64,000 bases of DNA from an uncultured Lachnospiraceae bacterium. GTDB lineage: Bacteria; Bacillota; Clostridia; Lachnospirales; Lachnospiraceae. Shown piece after piece: positions 1 to 8,499 of this stretch. Both the position numbers and the translations under genes were made by a program. Under the pieces are notes generated by a model, which ran no database searches, was not told the origin of the DNA, and saw only the letters and a program-made list of their open reading frames with translations. Every line of letters begins with the position of its first letter. The first letter of the stretch is position 1. The stretch is from contig URMK01000033.1 of the NCBI GenBank assembly GCA_900548905.1, positions 1 through 64,000 of the forward strand. Direction: 5' to 3'.

Positions 1-260
1 CCCGGGAGAGGGGCGCCGACAGCGGGCGGAGGGCCGTCTGGCACCTGCGAAGTTCGGGTTTATATATTTGAAATGGTTCGATACCTTGCAGTAAAGGCAT
101 CCGCACAACTGACACCCATTATATAGCAAAAACAATACAATAGCAATATATTCCCATTTGTACGCAAGATTATAAATTGTTTTCATAGAAATTAAATGAT
201 ATATTGATTTGCAGCCGCAGCAAAAAAAGCCCAAAGGGCAGAGACAGAGAGGTATTATAT
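1..260. other. Non-coding leader before the gmd operon
   Basis: No convincing gene is visible here. The first 60 bases are GC-rich. The remainder is AT-rich and holds one good promoter candidate (177-205) and an AGAGAGG ribosome binding site just before the gmd start. A short GCCC-AAA-GGGC palindrome lies at 229-239 in the presumed 5' untranslated region. Confidence 0.5.
177..205 (+). promoter_or_regulatory. Candidate sigma-A promoter of the gmd operon
   Basis: TTGTTT (177-182) and TATATT (200-205) are separated by exactly 17 bases in AT-rich DNA about 55 bases before the gmd start. Spacing and hexamers fit a housekeeping promoter. The assignment is by eye only. Confidence 0.45.
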
Positions 261-1331
261 ATGAAAAACGTAGCTTTGGTTACAGGAATAAACGGGCAGG
301 ACGGTTCTTATCTGGCGGAATTTCTGTTGGAAAAAGGGTATGAGGTGCATGGTCTGGTAAGGCGTCACAGCATTTCCATAACCAGCAGGATTGACCATCT
401 GATTCATTCCCCCTATAATAATGTTAAATTCTTTCTTCACTATGCGGACACGACGGATTCCAGCGCCCTGATGCGCATTATGGCGGAAATACGGCCTACG
501 GAGGTTTATAATCTGGCGGCGCAGTCCCATGTGGGTATATCCTTTGAGGTGCCGGAGTATACCGCGGATGCCACCGGAATGAGTACGTTGAAGCTTCTTG
601 AGGCTATCCGTATCAACGGGGGGCCCTGCCGTTTTTATCAGGCATCCACCTCGGAGCTGTTCGGGGGGCTTCCGGAAACAGCCCCCCAGAGTGAGAAAAC
701 GCCGTTTTATCCCAAGAGCCCTTACGGGGTGGCAAAGCTGTATTCCTACTGGATTACGGTAAATTACAGGGAATCCTATAATATGTTTACCTGCAACGGT
801 ATTCTTTTTAATCACGAATCACCCAGAAGAGGCGAGAATTTCGTGACAAGGAAAATTACGCTGGCGATTGCCGCCATTCTGGCAGGAAAGCAGGACAAGC
901 TTTCCCTGGGAAATATGAATGCCAAGAGGGACTGGGGCTTTGCCGGGGATTATGTGGAAGGGATGTGGCTGATGCTGCAGCAGGAAAAGCCCGGCGATTA
1001 TGTGCTCTCCACCAATGAGACCCATACCGTGAGGGAGTTCGTGGAGGAAGCCTTCCGGGAAGTGGGGATTATTGTGCGCTGGGAAGGACAGGGTGTGAAT
1101 GAAAAGGGGTACGATTCGAAAACCGGCAGGCTGCTGGTGGATGTGAACCCTGAATTTTACCGGCCTGCAGAGGTGGAATTCCTGTGGGGAGACTGCTCCA
1201 AAGCGGAGAAGGAATTGAACTGGAAGAGAAAAGTGGATTTCAGGGGGCTGGTTGCCATGATGATGGATGCGGATATGCAGGAAATCATGGGAATGAGCTG
1301 CGAGGAATTTAAGCAACTGCGAAGAGACTGA
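261..1331 (+). CDS. gmd: GDP-mannose 4,6-dehydratase
   Basis: This cytoplasmic short-chain dehydratase turns GDP-D-mannose into GDP-4-keto-6-deoxy-D-mannose, the first step to GDP-L-fucose. The 356-residue protein has the NADP-binding GINGQDGSYLAEFLL stretch near residue 10, the STSELFG catalytic segment near 130 and a YGVAK active site near 155, all usual for Gmd. The ATG at 261 was chosen over the upstream in-frame start at 204 because AGAGAGG precedes it and family homology begins at MKNVALVTG. It works with fcl and manC downstream. Its stop codon lies inside one of the locus-wide short hairpins (1313-1339). Confidence 0.95.
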   Translation: MKNVALVTGINGQDGSYLAEFLLEKGYEVHGLVRRHSISITSRIDHLIHSPYNNVKFFLHYADTTDSSALMRIMAEIRPTEVYNLAAQSHVGISFEVPEYTADATGMSTLKLLEAIRINGGPCRFYQASTSELFGGLPETAPQSEKTPFYPKSPYGVAKLYSYWITVNYRESYNMFTCNGILFNHESPRRGENFVTRKITLAIAAILAGKQDKLSLGNMNAKRDWGFAGDYVEGMWLMLQQEKPGDYVLSTNETHTVREFVEEAFREVGIIVRWEGQGVNEKGYDSKTGRLLVDVNPEFYRPAEVEFLWGDCSKAEKELNWKRKVDFRGLVAMMMDADMQEIMGMSCEEFKQLRRD

Positions 1332-1339
1332 ACAGTTAC
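1313..1339 (+). repeat. Hairpin repeat, copy 1 (over gmd stop)
   Basis: GCAACTGC and ACAGTTAC flank an 11-base loop that contains the gmd stop codon. It belongs to the GTAACnGT...ACnGTTAC family, with two mismatched pairs in the stem. The loop sequence is the same as in the copy at 44587. Confidence 0.6.
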
Positions 1340-1384
1340 GGTTTAAAAACAGGAGCCGGTAAACCGGCCTGATGAGGGGAAATT

Positions 1385-3163
1385 ATGTTATTTGTGCTGC
1401 TGAACTGGGCGTATATAGGTATAACTGCTTTTCTGGCGGGTTTTGCGGTACTGATGCCTTTCCGTAAAACAGGGCCGGAAGAGGAACGGGGATATGCCTG
1501 CCGCACGGGTACGGGAATTTTCATGGCCGGACTCGCTTTTGTTACGGTATATGCGGAAGGTTACAGCCTGTTTGCCGGGGTGGGGCTTGCTGCCAATCTT
1601 GGGCTGCTGGTTTTCTGTGCCGTCAGTGCAATTGTCCTGCGCCGACAGCTGTCTGCATTTATCCGGGAGAAATGGCAGGAAAGCGGGCCGGGAAGCAGGT
1701 TGTTTGCAGCGGCACTGGTATTGCTCATGGCTTACGGGACTTCACGGGGGTATATGCATGTGGATACGGGCCTTTACCACGCGCAGGCCATCCGCTGGAT
1801 AGAGGAGTACGGTGTCGTTCCCGGCCTGGGTAACCTTCACAGCAGATTTGCCTATAATAGTGCGGCCTTTCCCCTGTGCGCCATATATGGCATGCGGTGG
1901 GCGGCCGGCGGGTCCTGGACGGAAAACATGCATGCCGTCCAGGGCTTTCTGGCGTTGTTGGTGGGAATACAATGCTGCGGGCTGGGAAGGCTGGTTCGCA
2001 GAAAGCGGGTGCTGGTTTCGGATTTTGTCCGGTTAGGGGCGGTATATTATTTAACGGTACTGTTCCGGGAAATGGTTTCTCCCGCTTCCGATTATTTCGC
2101 CATGCTGTTCCTTTTTTATATCCTGATTGCCTGGCTGGATTTGCTGGAGCGCAGGGAAGCTTCGGTGGTTCCTTATGCGCTTCTCAGCCTTCTGCTGGTA
2201 TTTACGGTAACTGTCAAGCTGTCTGCGGCGGTAATGCTTCTGCTGGTCCTCAAACCCGCTATCCTTCTCCTGAAAGGAAAACGCTGGAAGGAGATTGCCC
2301 TGTATATCGGGCTTGGCATATTGATTTCCCTTCCATGGCTGATACGTGGGGTTCTGATATCCGGCTGGCTGTTTTATCCGTTTACCTTCCTGGATGTGTT
2401 CCCGGTGGACTGGAAGCTTGAAAAAGGATATGCGGACTGTGATTCCAAGGAAATCCAGGTTTTCGCAAGGCTCCTGTATGACGTTAATCTGTATGACACT
2501 CCTTTTGCCGGCTGGGCGGGAAACTGGTTTGCGTCATTGAAGGGGCTGGAAAAGCTGTGGGTTGCGGCAAGTGCCGGCTGTATGGTGCTGGGTACGGCTA
2601 CCATAGGAAGGGCGGCCCTGCTGCTGAAAAAAAACGGCTGCCGCGCTGGGGGCTCCCCCCTCATGTTCAGGAAAAAGGCGGGAGATACCGGAGGAATGGC
2701 AGCATGGGACTGGATTCTGTATGCGTCCGTCCTGATAATCGGCTATTTTTTCTGGCAGTTTTCAGCACCATTGATCCGTTATGGTTACGTATATGTACTG
2801 ATGCTGCCCACTGCCGTGCTTGGATACGGTTATGTTTATCTGACGGAAAAAAACAAAAGGCTGGAACGCATGGGCTGTTATGCCTTTGCAGCCGGGGCGT
2901 CCGTTTTTCTCCTGATAAAAGGTGCGGGCCTTGCGGGCGGAATAGCGGAAACGGCGGGAGAACCATATTACATCCGGCAGCAGGGTTATGGAAGCTTTGC
3001 GGCCATTACTTATGAAGTAGACGGGGTAACGATATATGTGCCTGCGGACGGCGGGCAGATCGGGTATGATAAATTCCCCTCCTCACCCAGAATACAGGAT
3101 ATTGAATTGCGGGGGGAGGGAGCGCATGAGGGGGACCTTCGGTACGGTTTCCGGGCGCAGTGA
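1385..3163 (+). CDS. Polytopic membrane protein, LIC_10190-like, probable GT-C fold
   Basis: This is a 592-residue integral membrane protein with about a dozen hydrophobic segments. The first extracytoplasmic loop carries HVDTGLYHAQAIRWIEEYG followed by the VPGLGNLHSRFAYNS stretch. I recognise this signature from the LIC_10190 family of polysaccharide-locus membrane proteins. The acidic residue in the first loop suits a GT-C glycosyltransferase using a polyprenyl-phosphate sugar donor, but that role is inferred. GAGGGG precedes the ATG. It sits between gmd and fcl, so it may act on a fucose-containing glycan. Confidence 0.7.
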   Translation: MLFVLLNWAYIGITAFLAGFAVLMPFRKTGPEEERGYACRTGTGIFMAGLAFVTVYAEGYSLFAGVGLAANLGLLVFCAVSAIVLRRQLSAFIREKWQESGPGSRLFAAALVLLMAYGTSRGYMHVDTGLYHAQAIRWIEEYGVVPGLGNLHSRFAYNSAAFPLCAIYGMRWAAGGSWTENMHAVQGFLALLVGIQCCGLGRLVRRKRVLVSDFVRLGAVYYLTVLFREMVSPASDYFAMLFLFYILIAWLDLLERREASVVPYALLSLLLVFTVTVKLSAAVMLLLVLKPAILLLKGKRWKEIALYIGLGILISLPWLIRGVLISGWLFYPFTFLDVFPVDWKLEKGYADCDSKEIQVFARLLYDVNLYDTPFAGWAGNWFASLKGLEKLWVAASAGCMVLGTATIGRAALLLKKNGCRAGGSPLMFRKKAGDTGGMAAWDWILYASVLIIGYFFWQFSAPLIRYGYVYVLMLPTAVLGYGYVYLTEKNKRLERMGCYAFAAGASVFLLIKGAGLAGGIAETAGEPYYIRQQGYGSFAAITYEVDGVTIYVPADGGQIGYDKFPSSPRIQDIELRGEGAHEGDLRYGFRAQ

Positions 3164-3281
3164 TTGGGAAACATAAGGGAACAACGGCTGCCACGCTGCG
3201 TGTTCCATCCTTATAGGCAACAGCGCGCAACATTCCGGGCTTGCCTGGACGGCAGCAATAAAACAGAAAAGAGGAAAACAG

Positions 3282-4232
3282 ATGAGCGGTATAGAAAAAA
3301 CAGATAAGATTTATGTGGCAGGGCACAGGGGGCTGGTTGGCAGCGCCATTGTGCGGAACTTGGAGGCAAAAGGCTACGGACATGTGTTCGGCAGAACCCA
3401 CAGAGAACTGAATCTGACCAACCAGGCACAGGTCACCGCTTTTTTTGAAAAGGAAAGGCCGGATGTGGTAGTGCTGGCAGCGGCAAAGGTGGGCGGTATC
3501 AATGCCAATAATACGGCTCCCGCGGAATTTGCATACGAAAATCTGCAGATTCAGTGCAATGTGATCAAATGCTGTCATGACTTCGGGGTAAAGAAACTTC
3601 TGTTTTTAGGAAGCACCTGTATATATCCTAAGCTGGCGCCCCAGCCGATCCCGGAGGATGCGCTGCTTACCGGCCCGCTGGAGGCCACCAACGAAGCGTA
3701 TGCCATTGCCAAAATAGCAGGGCTGGAAATGTGTAAGTTTTATAAACGGCAATATGGAGATGACTTTATCAGCTGTATGCCCACGAATCTTTACGGCCCT
3801 CATGACAATTATGATCTGCAGGGAAGCCATGTGCTGCCGGCCATGATCCGGAAATTCCATGAAGCGAAGGTGAATGGGGCGGCGAGTGTGGAGCTGTGGG
3901 GAACAGGAACCCCTCTGCGGGAGTTTTTGTATGTGGACGATATGGCGGATGCCTGTGTATTCCTGCTGGAAAATTACAGCGGGGAACAGCATGTGAATAT
4001 CGGAACCGGCAAGGAAGTGACCATCCGGCAGCTGGCGGAAACCGTGCGTGAAACGGTAGGTTTTGAAGGGGACATTGTCTGGAATAAGGATATGCCTGAC
4101 GGAACCCCGCGGAAGCTGACGGATGTAACTAAGCTCCATGCACTGGGATGGAGCCACAGGGTAGAACTGGAAGAAGGCGTGAAACTGGCTTATGACTGGT
4201 TTCAGGAACATGTACAGGAAGCAAGAAAATAA
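3282..4232 (+). CDS. fcl: GDP-L-fucose synthase
   Basis: This NADPH-dependent epimerase/reductase converts GDP-4-keto-6-deoxymannose to GDP-L-fucose in the cytoplasm. The 316-residue length fits the family. Visible features are the GHRGLVGSAI nucleotide-binding loop near residue 14, the STCIYP segment near 110 and the YAIAK catalytic tyrosine-lysine near 140. An AGAGG site precedes the ATG. Together with gmd and manC it shows that activated L-fucose is made for this locus. The phosphomannomutase needed upstream of manC is not in the window. Confidence 0.95.
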   Translation: MSGIEKTDKIYVAGHRGLVGSAIVRNLEAKGYGHVFGRTHRELNLTNQAQVTAFFEKERPDVVVLAAAKVGGINANNTAPAEFAYENLQIQCNVIKCCHDFGVKKLLFLGSTCIYPKLAPQPIPEDALLTGPLEATNEAYAIAKIAGLEMCKFYKRQYGDDFISCMPTNLYGPHDNYDLQGSHVLPAMIRKFHEAKVNGAASVELWGTGTPLREFLYVDDMADACVFLLENYSGEQHVNIGTGKEVTIRQLAETVRETVGFEGDIVWNKDMPDGTPRKLTDVTKLHALGWSHRVELEEGVKLAYDWFQEHVQEARK

Positions 4233-4283
4233 CAAGGCTGGCGGGGCCGCACAGCAGGCCCTGAAGCGGGAGGATATGCATCT

Positions 4284-5351
4284 ATGAAAACATACGGAGT
4301 CGTGATGGCCGGCGGCGGCGGTACCAGGCTGTGGCCCCTATCCACTAAAAAAATGCCCAAGCAGTTTCTGAACCTTTCGGGAAAAGAGACGTTGGTTAAC
4401 GAGGCCGTTGACCGGCTTTTGGGCGTTGCGGACAAAAAAGATATTTTTATCGTTACCAATGCCTCCCAAAAGGAGGTAATGCTTGCGCAGACGGCAGGGC
4501 GGGTGCAGGCGGATCATATCCTGTCGGAGCCGGCGGCAAGGAATACGGCGGCCTGCATCGGCTATGCGGCAGTGACGATTGTTAAAAAATACGGGGACGG
4601 TATCATGTGTGTGGTGCCTTCGGATCCTTATATACGGGAAGAGGCTGCTTTCCGGAAAACGCTGCGGGAAGCGGTGAAGGCCGTGGAGGAAACGGACGCG
4701 CTGGTAACCATCGGGATTAAGCCCACCTTCCCTTCCACCGGTTACGGTTATATCCGCAGTGTGGAAGCGGTTGGAAAGCCTTACCGCAGGGTGGAGGAAT
4801 TCGTGGAAAAGCCGGATGAAGAAACGGCGGCGGCCTATCTGCAAACCGGCTGTTATGCCTGGAACAGCGGTATGTTCATCTGGAAAGCATCCACCATACT
4901 TTCTTATTTTAAAAAACTTCTGCCGGATATTTACGAATGTCTGATGCAGCTGGCGGAAAGCTTCGGAACCCCCGGGGAAGAAGAGACCCTGTGGGATATC
5001 TATCCCCGGATTCCTAAAATTTCCGTTGACTATGGAATCATGGAAAGGGCCGATCATGTGCTCATGCTCACCGGTGATTTCGGCTGGAGCGATGTGGGGG
5101 GATGGGACGCCTTTGACGCTTTGAAGGACCGGGATGAAAATCAAAATATCACCGTGGGAAAAACTTTACTTCTTGACAGCAGGAACTGTACCGCGTATTC
5201 TGTAGACAAGCTGATTGCCGCCGTAGGCGTTACCGATTTAATCATTGTACAGGCAGGGGAAGCCGTTTTGGTGTGCCCCCAGTCTGAAGCGCAGCGGGTG
5301 AAAGAAATCGTGGAGACGTTGTCGGATAAGGGAGAAAATTCGTATTTATAG
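4284..5351 (+). CDS. manC: Mannose-1-phosphate guanylyltransferase
   Basis: The enzyme joins mannose-1-phosphate and GTP to give GDP-mannose, the precursor used by gmd. The N-terminus carries the nucleotidyltransferase signature GGGGTRLWPLSTKKMPKQF, and FVEKPDEETA near residue 170 is the usual sugar-binding segment. At 355 residues it is the short, single-function form without the C-terminal phosphomannose isomerase domain. GGGAGG lies ten bases before the ATG. The next gene follows after about 160 bases, which may hold a separate promoter. Confidence 0.93.
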   Translation: MKTYGVVMAGGGGTRLWPLSTKKMPKQFLNLSGKETLVNEAVDRLLGVADKKDIFIVTNASQKEVMLAQTAGRVQADHILSEPAARNTAACIGYAAVTIVKKYGDGIMCVVPSDPYIREEAAFRKTLREAVKAVEETDALVTIGIKPTFPSTGYGYIRSVEAVGKPYRRVEEFVEKPDEETAAAYLQTGCYAWNSGMFIWKASTILSYFKKLLPDIYECLMQLAESFGTPGEEETLWDIYPRIPKISVDYGIMERADHVLMLTGDFGWSDVGGWDAFDALKDRDENQNITVGKTLLLDSRNCTAYSVDKLIAAVGVTDLIIVQAGEAVLVCPQSEAQRVKEIVETLSDKGENSYL

Positions 5352-5366
5352 TGCGAAATTTATCGA

Positions 5367-5395
5367 TTGATTTTCATTCTATTTCCTTTTATACC
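5367..5395 (+). promoter_or_regulatory. Weak candidate promoter before the Spo0A-like gene
   Basis: TTGATT (5367-5372) and TATACC (5390-5395) are spaced by 17 bases in an AT-rich gap. Each hexamer matches consensus only partly. No clear 0A-box (TGNCGAA) was seen nearby. Confidence 0.25.
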
Positions 5396-5512
5396 GTGCT
5401 ATTATTGTAGATGGACCTGGAAAAAGCAGGAAAAATGCAGATGGATTACTTGGAATGCATGACTGCAGTAAAACGGGAAAGTCGTTTATGCGGCGGAATG
5501 AGAGGGAATGAT

Positions 5513-5878
5513 ATGACGGAAAATGGTAATGCGTCTTCGATGGAACGCTACGTATCGGAATTCATGCTTGAGCTGGGAGTGCCGGCTCATTTGAGGGGAT
5601 ATTATTATCTGCGTGAGGCCATCGTGCTCACTGCTTTGGACATGGAACTGGTAGGAAGTGTGACAAAGCTTCTCTATCCCAATATCGCTAAAAACAACCA
5701 TACCAATATACAGAGAGTGGAAAGGGCAATACGCAATGCCATTGAGGTTTCCTGGGAAAGAGGGAACCCGGCTGTATTTGAAGATCTGTTCGGCTACAGC
5801 GCCGCTTCCGGGGCGGTGCGGCCTACCAACAGTGAATACATAGCCAGAATAGCGGATAGGATACGTATGGAAGGGTAA
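5513..5878 (+). CDS. Stand-alone Spo0A-type DNA-binding domain protein
   Basis: The 121-residue product consists almost only of the C-terminal effector domain of Spo0A. It carries the stretch GVPAHLRGYYYLREAI, then LLYPNIAKNNHTN, then RVERAIRNAIEVSW, and ends with PTNSEYIARIADRIRMEG. These match the Spo0A recognition-helix region and tail. The receiver domain with its phosphoacceptor aspartate is absent. The ATG at 5513 is preceded by AGAGGGA. The in-frame ATG at 5411 has no ribosome site and would add a poorly conserved 34-residue leader. It is likely a DNA-binding regulator of this locus or a competitor at Spo0A sites; both roles are inferred. Its stop overlaps a hairpin repeat. Confidence 0.85.
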   Translation: MTENGNASSMERYVSEFMLELGVPAHLRGYYYLREAIVLTALDMELVGSVTKLLYPNIAKNNHTNIQRVERAIRNAIEVSWERGNPAVFEDLFGYSAASGAVRPTNSEYIARIADRIRMEG

Positions 5879-5904
5879 CCGTCCGGACGGATCGGTACGG
5901 TTAC
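5875..5904 (+). repeat. Hairpin repeat, copy 2 (over Spo0A-like stop)
   Basis: GTAACCGT and ACGGTTAC form a perfect 8-bp stem around a 14-base loop. Relative to other copies the T-A pair is replaced by C-G on both arms, a compensatory change. The stop codon of the preceding gene lies in the left arm. Confidence 0.6.
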
Positions 5905-5922
5905 GAATTAGGAGGAACATTC

Positions 5923-6852
5923 ATGAGTCTGCTGAGTGTCATAGTCCCTTGTTATAACGAGGAAGAAAACGTAGATTTTTTTTATGAAGAATTAATGAAA
6001 AATACCCCCTTCTTTGAAAAAGAAGGGCTTGAAGTGGAGATCCTTTATATAGACGACGGTTCCAGGGACAGGACTGTGGAAGAAGTTAAGGATTTGAAGA
6101 AAAGGGACGACAGAGTGCGTCTGGTATCCTTTTCCAGAAACTTCGGAAAAGAATCCGCTATTTATGCAGGGCTTCAGAAAGCAAAAGGGGATTATGTGGT
6201 AATGATGGACGCCGATTTACAGGATCCGCCGTCCCTTCTTCAGGAGATGTTTTCTTATATCAAAGAGGGCTATGATTCCGTTGCGACCAGGAGGGTGACG
6301 CGTAAGGGGGAGCCTCCTGTCCGTTCTTTTTTTGCGAGAATGTTTTATAAGCTGGTGAACCGTATATCCAAGACGGAAATAGTGGACGGGGCCAGGGATT
6401 ACCGTCTGATGACCAGGCAGGTGGTGGACGCTATCCTGCAGATGACGGAATACAACCGTTTTACCAAAGGGATTTTCGGCTGGGTGGGGTATTCCACCAA
6501 GTGGCTGGAGTTTGAAAATGTGGAACGTATGCACGGAGAGACCAAATGGTCCTTCTGGAAGCTTTTTATCTACGCGCTGGATGGAATTATCGCTTTTTCC
6601 ACGGTGCCGCTGGCGCTGGCTTCTATCCTGGGAGTGGTTTTCTGCTTTATCGCTTTTCTGCTGATTCTGGTAATTATAGTAAAGACACTGGCTGTCGGGG
6701 ATCCGGTGGGAGGCTGGCCTTCCATGGTATGTATTATCTGTATGGTGAGCGGGGTTCAGCTTTTCTGCCTTGGAATTGTCGGGCAGTATATGTCGAAAAC
6801 GTATATGGAAGTGAAGAAACGTCCCATTTATCTGGTAAAGGAAGAATTGTAA
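5923..6852 (+). CDS. GtrB/DPM-like polyprenyl-phosphate glycosyltransferase (GT2)
   Basis: This 309-residue protein has an N-terminal GT2 domain (VIVPCYNEEENVDFFYEEL at the start, DDGS near 45, the metal-binding MDADLQDPP near 95) and two membrane helices in the last 85 residues. That architecture is the GtrB/dolichyl-phosphate-mannose synthase type, which loads a sugar onto undecaprenyl phosphate at the inner face. The lipid-linked sugar would then feed GT-C enzymes. AGGAGG precedes the ATG. The donor sugar cannot be read from sequence. The next GT2 starts five bases after its stop. Confidence 0.85.
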   Translation: MSLLSVIVPCYNEEENVDFFYEELMKNTPFFEKEGLEVEILYIDDGSRDRTVEEVKDLKKRDDRVRLVSFSRNFGKESAIYAGLQKAKGDYVVMMDADLQDPPSLLQEMFSYIKEGYDSVATRRVTRKGEPPVRSFFARMFYKLVNRISKTEIVDGARDYRLMTRQVVDAILQMTEYNRFTKGIFGWVGYSTKWLEFENVERMHGETKWSFWKLFIYALDGIIAFSTVPLALASILGVVFCFIAFLLILVIIVKTLAVGDPVGGWPSMVCIICMVSGVQLFCLGIVGQYMSKTYMEVKKRPIYLVKEEL

Positions 6853-6856
6853 CGCG

Positions 6857-7612
6857 ATGAAATACGATTTGGTGAGTATTGTCATGCCTGTCTATAACGC
6901 CGGCGCTTTCCTGGAAAAAACGGTGGAAACGGTACAGGGACAGACATTTAAAAACTGGGAGCTGATCGCGGTGGACGATTGTTCCACGGACGGCAGCTTC
7001 GAAGCCTTATGCGCGCTGGCGGAAAAGGACGGACGGATCCGGCCGGTGCGGCAGGAGCACAACGGCGGAGCGGCAGCGGCCAGAAATAAGGGTGTGGCGC
7101 TTGCACAGGGCAGGTACCTGGCGTATCTGGATGCCGACGATTTGTGGGCAGCAGCAAAATTGGAAAAAGAGCTTGCTTTTTTAACGGAAAAGCAGGCTGC
7201 TTTTGCATTTACAGGATATGAGTTCGGCGACTGCAATGGGCTGGGAAACGGGAAAATCGTCCATGTGCCGGAGACACTCACATACAAAAAAGCGCTTTCC
7301 AGAACTGTGATTTTTACTACCACAGTTCTTTTTGACCTGCAGAAAATCAGCAGGGATCTGGTCTGTATGCCTCAGGTAAAAAGCGAGGATACTGCTACCT
7401 GGTGGAAAATCCTGAGAAGCGGCTACACAGCGTATGGGCTGGACGAGAACCTGGCTGTCTACCGCAGGCCGGCGCAGTCCCTGTCCTCCAACAAGCTGGA
7501 GGCAATCAGGAGAATCTGGCTCCTGTACCGCAGACAGGAAGGGCTTTCCCTGTTTACAAGCCTGTACCACTTCTGCTTCTGGGCCCTGCGTGCGGTTGCA
7601 AGGAGAGTGTAG
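6857..7612 (+). CDS. Family 2 glycosyltransferase
   Basis: This is a 251-residue soluble GT2 enzyme with the family start VSIVMPVYNAGAFLEKTVE, DDCSTDGS near residue 37 and the metal-binding LDADD near 90. It likely adds one sugar to a lipid-linked oligosaccharide at the cytoplasmic face. It is tightly linked to the GtrB-like gene upstream. The reading ends just before an AT-rich insertion, whose presumed promoter overlaps its 3' end. Donor and linkage are unknown. Confidence 0.85.
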   Translation: MKYDLVSIVMPVYNAGAFLEKTVETVQGQTFKNWELIAVDDCSTDGSFEALCALAEKDGRIRPVRQEHNGGAAAARNKGVALAQGRYLAYLDADDLWAAAKLEKELAFLTEKQAAFAFTGYEFGDCNGLGNGKIVHVPETLTYKKALSRTVIFTTTVLFDLQKISRDLVCMPQVKSEDTATWWKILRSGYTAYGLDENLAVYRRPAQSLSSNKLEAIRRIWLLYRRQEGLSLFTSLYHFCFWALRAVARRV

Positions 7613-7624
7613 GTATGGTAAACT
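7596..7624 (+). promoter_or_regulatory. Candidate promoter for the small AT-rich module
   Basis: TTGCAA (7596-7601) and TAAACT (7619-7624) are 17 bases apart, and TGG before the -10 gives an extended -10 look. The element overlaps the end of the GT2 gene. A short AACTAT/ATAGTT inverted repeat follows. Confidence 0.3.
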
Positions 7625-7695
7625 ATGGATTATAGTTGGGCTTAGGGGCTGCTGTTGGCGGCATTCTGCATGGAAGGAAGAGGGAAAATCTGTAT

Positions 7696-7959
7696 ATGGC
7701 GGATAAAGCAGTATTAAGCAATGATGAGGTATATACATCATTTGCATTTAATGGTCATGTAATACGTTTTAAAGCATCTCCGAGACTGGAAAAATATACG
7801 GAAATAATAGAGTGGGATCATGGATATCTGGTAGTGACGGCTAAGTATCAGGGGCATGAAGAAGAATACATCGATCTGATACCAATATTAAAGAATTTAT
7901 ATTTTGACCCTGACGAATTTTTGGAACCTATAAAGGGTGTGAGGATAGAATATGTGTAA
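7696..7959 (+). CDS. Small hypothetical protein (first gene of AT-rich module)
   Basis: This 87-residue acidic soluble protein contains GHEEEYIDLIPILKNLYFDP and ends VRIEYV. I do not recognise the family with certainty, though it has the look of small proteins found in toxin-antitoxin-like sets. The ATG at 7696 was chosen because the protein context begins MADKAVLS; an AGGAAGAGGG stretch lies upstream at a somewhat long distance. It overlaps the next gene by eight bases, suggesting coupling. Its base composition is clearly more AT-rich than the glycan genes on both sides, which suggests acquisition. Confidence 0.65.
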   Translation: MADKAVLSNDEVYTSFAFNGHVIRFKASPRLEKYTEIIEWDHGYLVVTAKYQGHEEEYIDLIPILKNLYFDPDEFLEPIKGVRIEYV

Positions 7960-8173
7960 TGTATTAGAAGCAGCAGATGCCGCAGATATGATTATAAATG
8001 GTTATGCATTTAAAAAAGATGGAACGAACATAAAAGTATTAAACTTAAATAAATCTGACCGGGTCTCGGTGATTGATAATAATGGTGAAGTTATTGAAAC
8101 AAGTATGGATGATATTGAATTGAATATTGTTTTGAATTATTATAAACGGAATAAAAAGTATATGGAGGAATGA
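7952..8173 (+). CDS. Small hypothetical protein (second gene of AT-rich module)
   Basis: The product is a 73-residue protein beginning MCNVLEAADAADMIINGYAF and ending in a lysine-rich tail. A GAGGATAGAAT ribosome site sits inside the previous gene, and the two overlap by eight bases. The family is not recognised. Its size and its tight coupling to the genes on both sides suggest a partner or antitoxin-like role, which is speculation. AT-rich codon use matches the first gene of the module. Confidence 0.6.
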   Translation: MCNVLEAADAADMIINGYAFKKDGTNIKVLNLNKSDRVSVIDNNGEVIETSMDDIELNIVLNYYKRNKKYMEE

Positions 8174-8176
8174 CAG

Positions 8177-8454
8177 TTGCCTAAATATTATCAATTTAAG
8201 ATTTGTGGCTATTACCTCTATTATACCTCGCATTGTATCATTGAAGCTATGCATGTCATGCCAGCGATAAAAAGCTTACAGAAACCGGTTCAGCAAAGTT
8301 TTTCGTAAAAGGGAATGGAGATACTACTATAGAGAGTATGGGAACTCTTAATGAACGGGATGCCCGAAGGATACGAGATTTCATAAAAGAAAATTATAGA
8401 GAGATGTATTTAAAATGGTCGGAAAAAAGTGATAATGGATATTACGGCCTGTGA
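8177..8454 (+). pseudogene. Frameshifted DUF4160-like gene (third gene of module)
   Basis: A TTG start at 8177 follows GGAGGA. The frame reads LPKYYQFKICGYYLYYTSHC and so on to EAMHV near 8256. It then runs into nonsense and a stop, while the next frame continues seamlessly with HASDKKLTETGSAKFFVKG to a stop at 8454. The span is 278 bases, one short of a multiple of three, so a single base was lost around 8255-8257. The rejoined 92-residue product, with its His-x-His-rich middle and a helical RRIRDFIKENY tail, resembles the small DUF4160-like family often paired with DUF2442-type partners. The family call is tentative, and a sequencing error cannot be excluded. Confidence 0.6.
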
Positions 8455-8499
8455 ATGTATACTAAAAAGCCGCCAAGGCGGACGGATGGGAGCTAATAA

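Noticed and set aside
5351..5400. 0A-box near the Spo0A-like gene
   Set aside because: TGCGAA occurs at 5352, but it lacks the extra base of TGNCGAA and no second site is near, so it is not convincing.
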